A DNA stretch of 24,417 nucleotides from HGM11525 sp045649145 (GTDB lineage Bacteria; Bacillota; Clostridia; UBA1381). Numbering within the stretch: position 1 is the first letter of the stretch; each line of letters starts with the position of its first letter. The notes beneath the pieces were generated by a model, which ran no database searches, was not told the origin of the DNA, and saw only the letters and a program-made list of their open reading frames with translations. Shown one piece after another: positions 23,436 to 24,417 of this stretch. Position numbers and translations under genes: made by a program. The stretch is taken from the NCBI GenBank assembly GCA_045649145.1, contig JAZRPK010000033.1:1-24417 (forward strand), given 5' to 3'.

Positions 23436-24417
23436 ATGAAAGTTAGTGAGCTTGTTCGCCGTGCGATATGTGAATATAATATGTTGTCTGACGGCGACAG
23501 CGTTCTAGTTGGATTTTCCGGTGGCTCCGATTCTGTTTGCTTGCTTTCGGTCCTTTACAATATGGGCTACAAGGTAACAGCAGCACACCTTAACCATAAT
23601 ATGCGTGAAACTGCAGAGCGTGATTTGTTGTTTTGCAAGGAGTTTTGTGAAAAAAGAAACATCCCGTTCGTGAGTAAAACGGTTGAAGCAGGAGCACTTA
23701 AAAACGAGGCTGATGCAAGGGAAGCACGATATGAGTTCTTCTATGACGTAATGAGAGAGCAAGGCATTGACCGATTGGCTACTGCGCATAATAAGAATGA
23801 TTCTGCCGAAACTGTACTTTTGCATATGCTGCGAGGTGCATCTACCGATGGACTAAGCGGAATTTCTCCTTGCGATTGTTCTCTGGTAAGACCGCTGCTG
23901 TTTGTAAAAAAGAGCGAGGTTATTGAATACTGCAATAATAACGGTCTTGATTATGTTACAGATGAAACCAATTTAAGTGATAAATATACCAGGAACAAGC
24001 TAAGAAACAGATTTATACCTCTGCTTGAGAGCGAATTTAATCCTCAACTTGTAGATACGCTTGCGGATAATGCTCTTTTAACATTATATGACAGGGATTA
24101 TCTGGCAAACAGCGCATCAGACGCTTTTGAAAGTATTAAAAAGAGTGATGGGGTGTCTGCGCCTGAGCTTTGTAACCTTCATCGTGCAATCAGCTCGCGC
24201 ATTGTGCAGCAAATGTGGCGTTTGGCGTCCAATAGCGGAGAAAATTTATCCAAAAAATATGTAGAAGATATTTTGAAGCTTGCTTCCTTTAATAAAAGCG
24301 GCAGCAGTATTGACTTGCCCTGTGCTTTTACTGCAAGGATTGAATATGACATTCTAAGAATAGAAAAAAAGTCAGAGAGAATAATCTTTGATAGAGAAAT
24401 CAAGGTCGGCAACTGGT
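23436..24417 (+). CDS. tilS: tRNA(Ile)-lysidine synthetase TilS (3' partial)
   Basis: TilS attaches lysine to C34 of the CAU-anticodon tRNA(Ile), changing its codon from AUG to AUA. The frame is open to the right edge with no stop, giving 327 visible residues of a protein usually near 450. It starts MKVSELVRRAICEYNML and contains the PP-loop FSGGSDSVCLLS (27-38, SGGSDS 28-33), AHLNHNMRETAERD (50-63), EARYEFFYDVM, ATAHNKNDSAETVLLHMLRG and a DETNLSDKYTRNKLRNRFIP segment, all typical of the N-terminal catalytic part. GGAAAGGGAAG lies about 10 bp upstream. The gene is 24 bp after dnaB, so it extends the gdpP operon. Confidence 0.93.
   Translation, partial: MKVSELVRRAICEYNMLSDGDSVLVGFSGGSDSVCLLSVLYNMGYKVTAAHLNHNMRETAERDLLFCKEFCEKRNIPFVSKTVEAGALKNEADAREARYEFFYDVMREQGIDRLATAHNKNDSAETVLLHMLRGASTDGLSGISPCDCSLVRPLLFVKKSEVIEYCNNNGLDYVTDETNLSDKYTRNKLRNRFIPLLESEFNPQLVDTLADNALLTLYDRDYLANSASDAFESIKKSDGVSAPELCNLHRAISSRIVQQMWRLASNSGENLSKKYVEDILKLASFNKSGSSIDLPCAFTARIEYDILRIEKKSERIIFDREIKVGNW

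Noticed and set aside
23428..23439. Tiny frame MVE before tilS
   Set aside because: A three-codon frame overlapping the tilS start; it could influence initiation by chance, but there is no evidence of a leader peptide.
1..24417. CRISPR array, insertion sequence, prophage, tRNA or rRNA genes
   Set aside because: No regularly spaced repeats, transposase or phage motifs, terminal repeats or tRNA cloverleaf sequences were found when reading both strands.

Overview
The window looks like chromosome of a spore-forming, low-to-medium-GC Clostridia member, probably an uncultured gut Oscillospiraceae/Ruminococcaceae-type organism. Reasons: strong AGGAGG-type ribosome binding sites, occasional TTG/GTG starts, sporulation genes spoVAD, spoVAE and spoVG, the Firmicutes order gdpP-rplI-dnaB, and a sugar-linked bacterial microcompartment locus. 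The taxonomy is inference from gene content.

Layout. Positions 2-6261 hold the 3' part of a plus-strand operon for rhamnose/fucose-type deoxysugar breakdown with a microcompartment: CoA-acylating aldehyde dehydrogenase (5' end missing), a tandem-domain shell protein, PduL phosphotransacylase, a DeoR-type regulator, rhamnulokinase, a class II (FBA-type) ketose-phosphate aldolase and a DUF4432 mutarotase-like protein. Likely logic: the sugar is isomerised (gene not in view), phosphorylated by the kinase and split by an aldolase into DHAP and lactaldehyde; lactaldehyde becomes propanediol, and the shell-enclosed dehydratase (not in view), aldehyde dehydrogenase and PduL convert propionaldehyde to propionyl-phosphate.

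Positions 6262-6531 are a gene-free gap with a well-formed candidate small RNA: a consensus promoter, a 5' hairpin that begins at the predicted transcription start, and a strong terminator about 100 nt later. Next come a small two-helix zinc-ribbon membrane protein (6532-6909) and spoVAD-spoVAE (6992-8360; the usual spoVAC partner is not next to them). murC lies on the minus strand (8393-9772) and is divergent from spoVG. A second plus-strand operon, ftsK/spoIIIE-ygiQ-folD (10427-15540), contains an unusually long ygiQ/folD overlap.

Positions 15569-18153 hold a divergent pair, a PflA-like radical SAM protein (minus) and a methionine-gamma-lyase-family PLP protein followed by a three-helix membrane protein (plus). 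Their face-to-face promoters share a perfect 21-bp dyad. A minus-strand DUF815 ATPase (18195-19349) is divergent from gdpP-rplI-dnaB-tilS, and tilS runs off the right edge.

Most of the window is ordinary housekeeping. The observations most worth following are the candidate small RNA, the ygiQ/folD overprint, the dyad operator between the radical SAM and PLP genes, and the make-up of the microcompartment operon. I did not find a clear new defence or mobile system.
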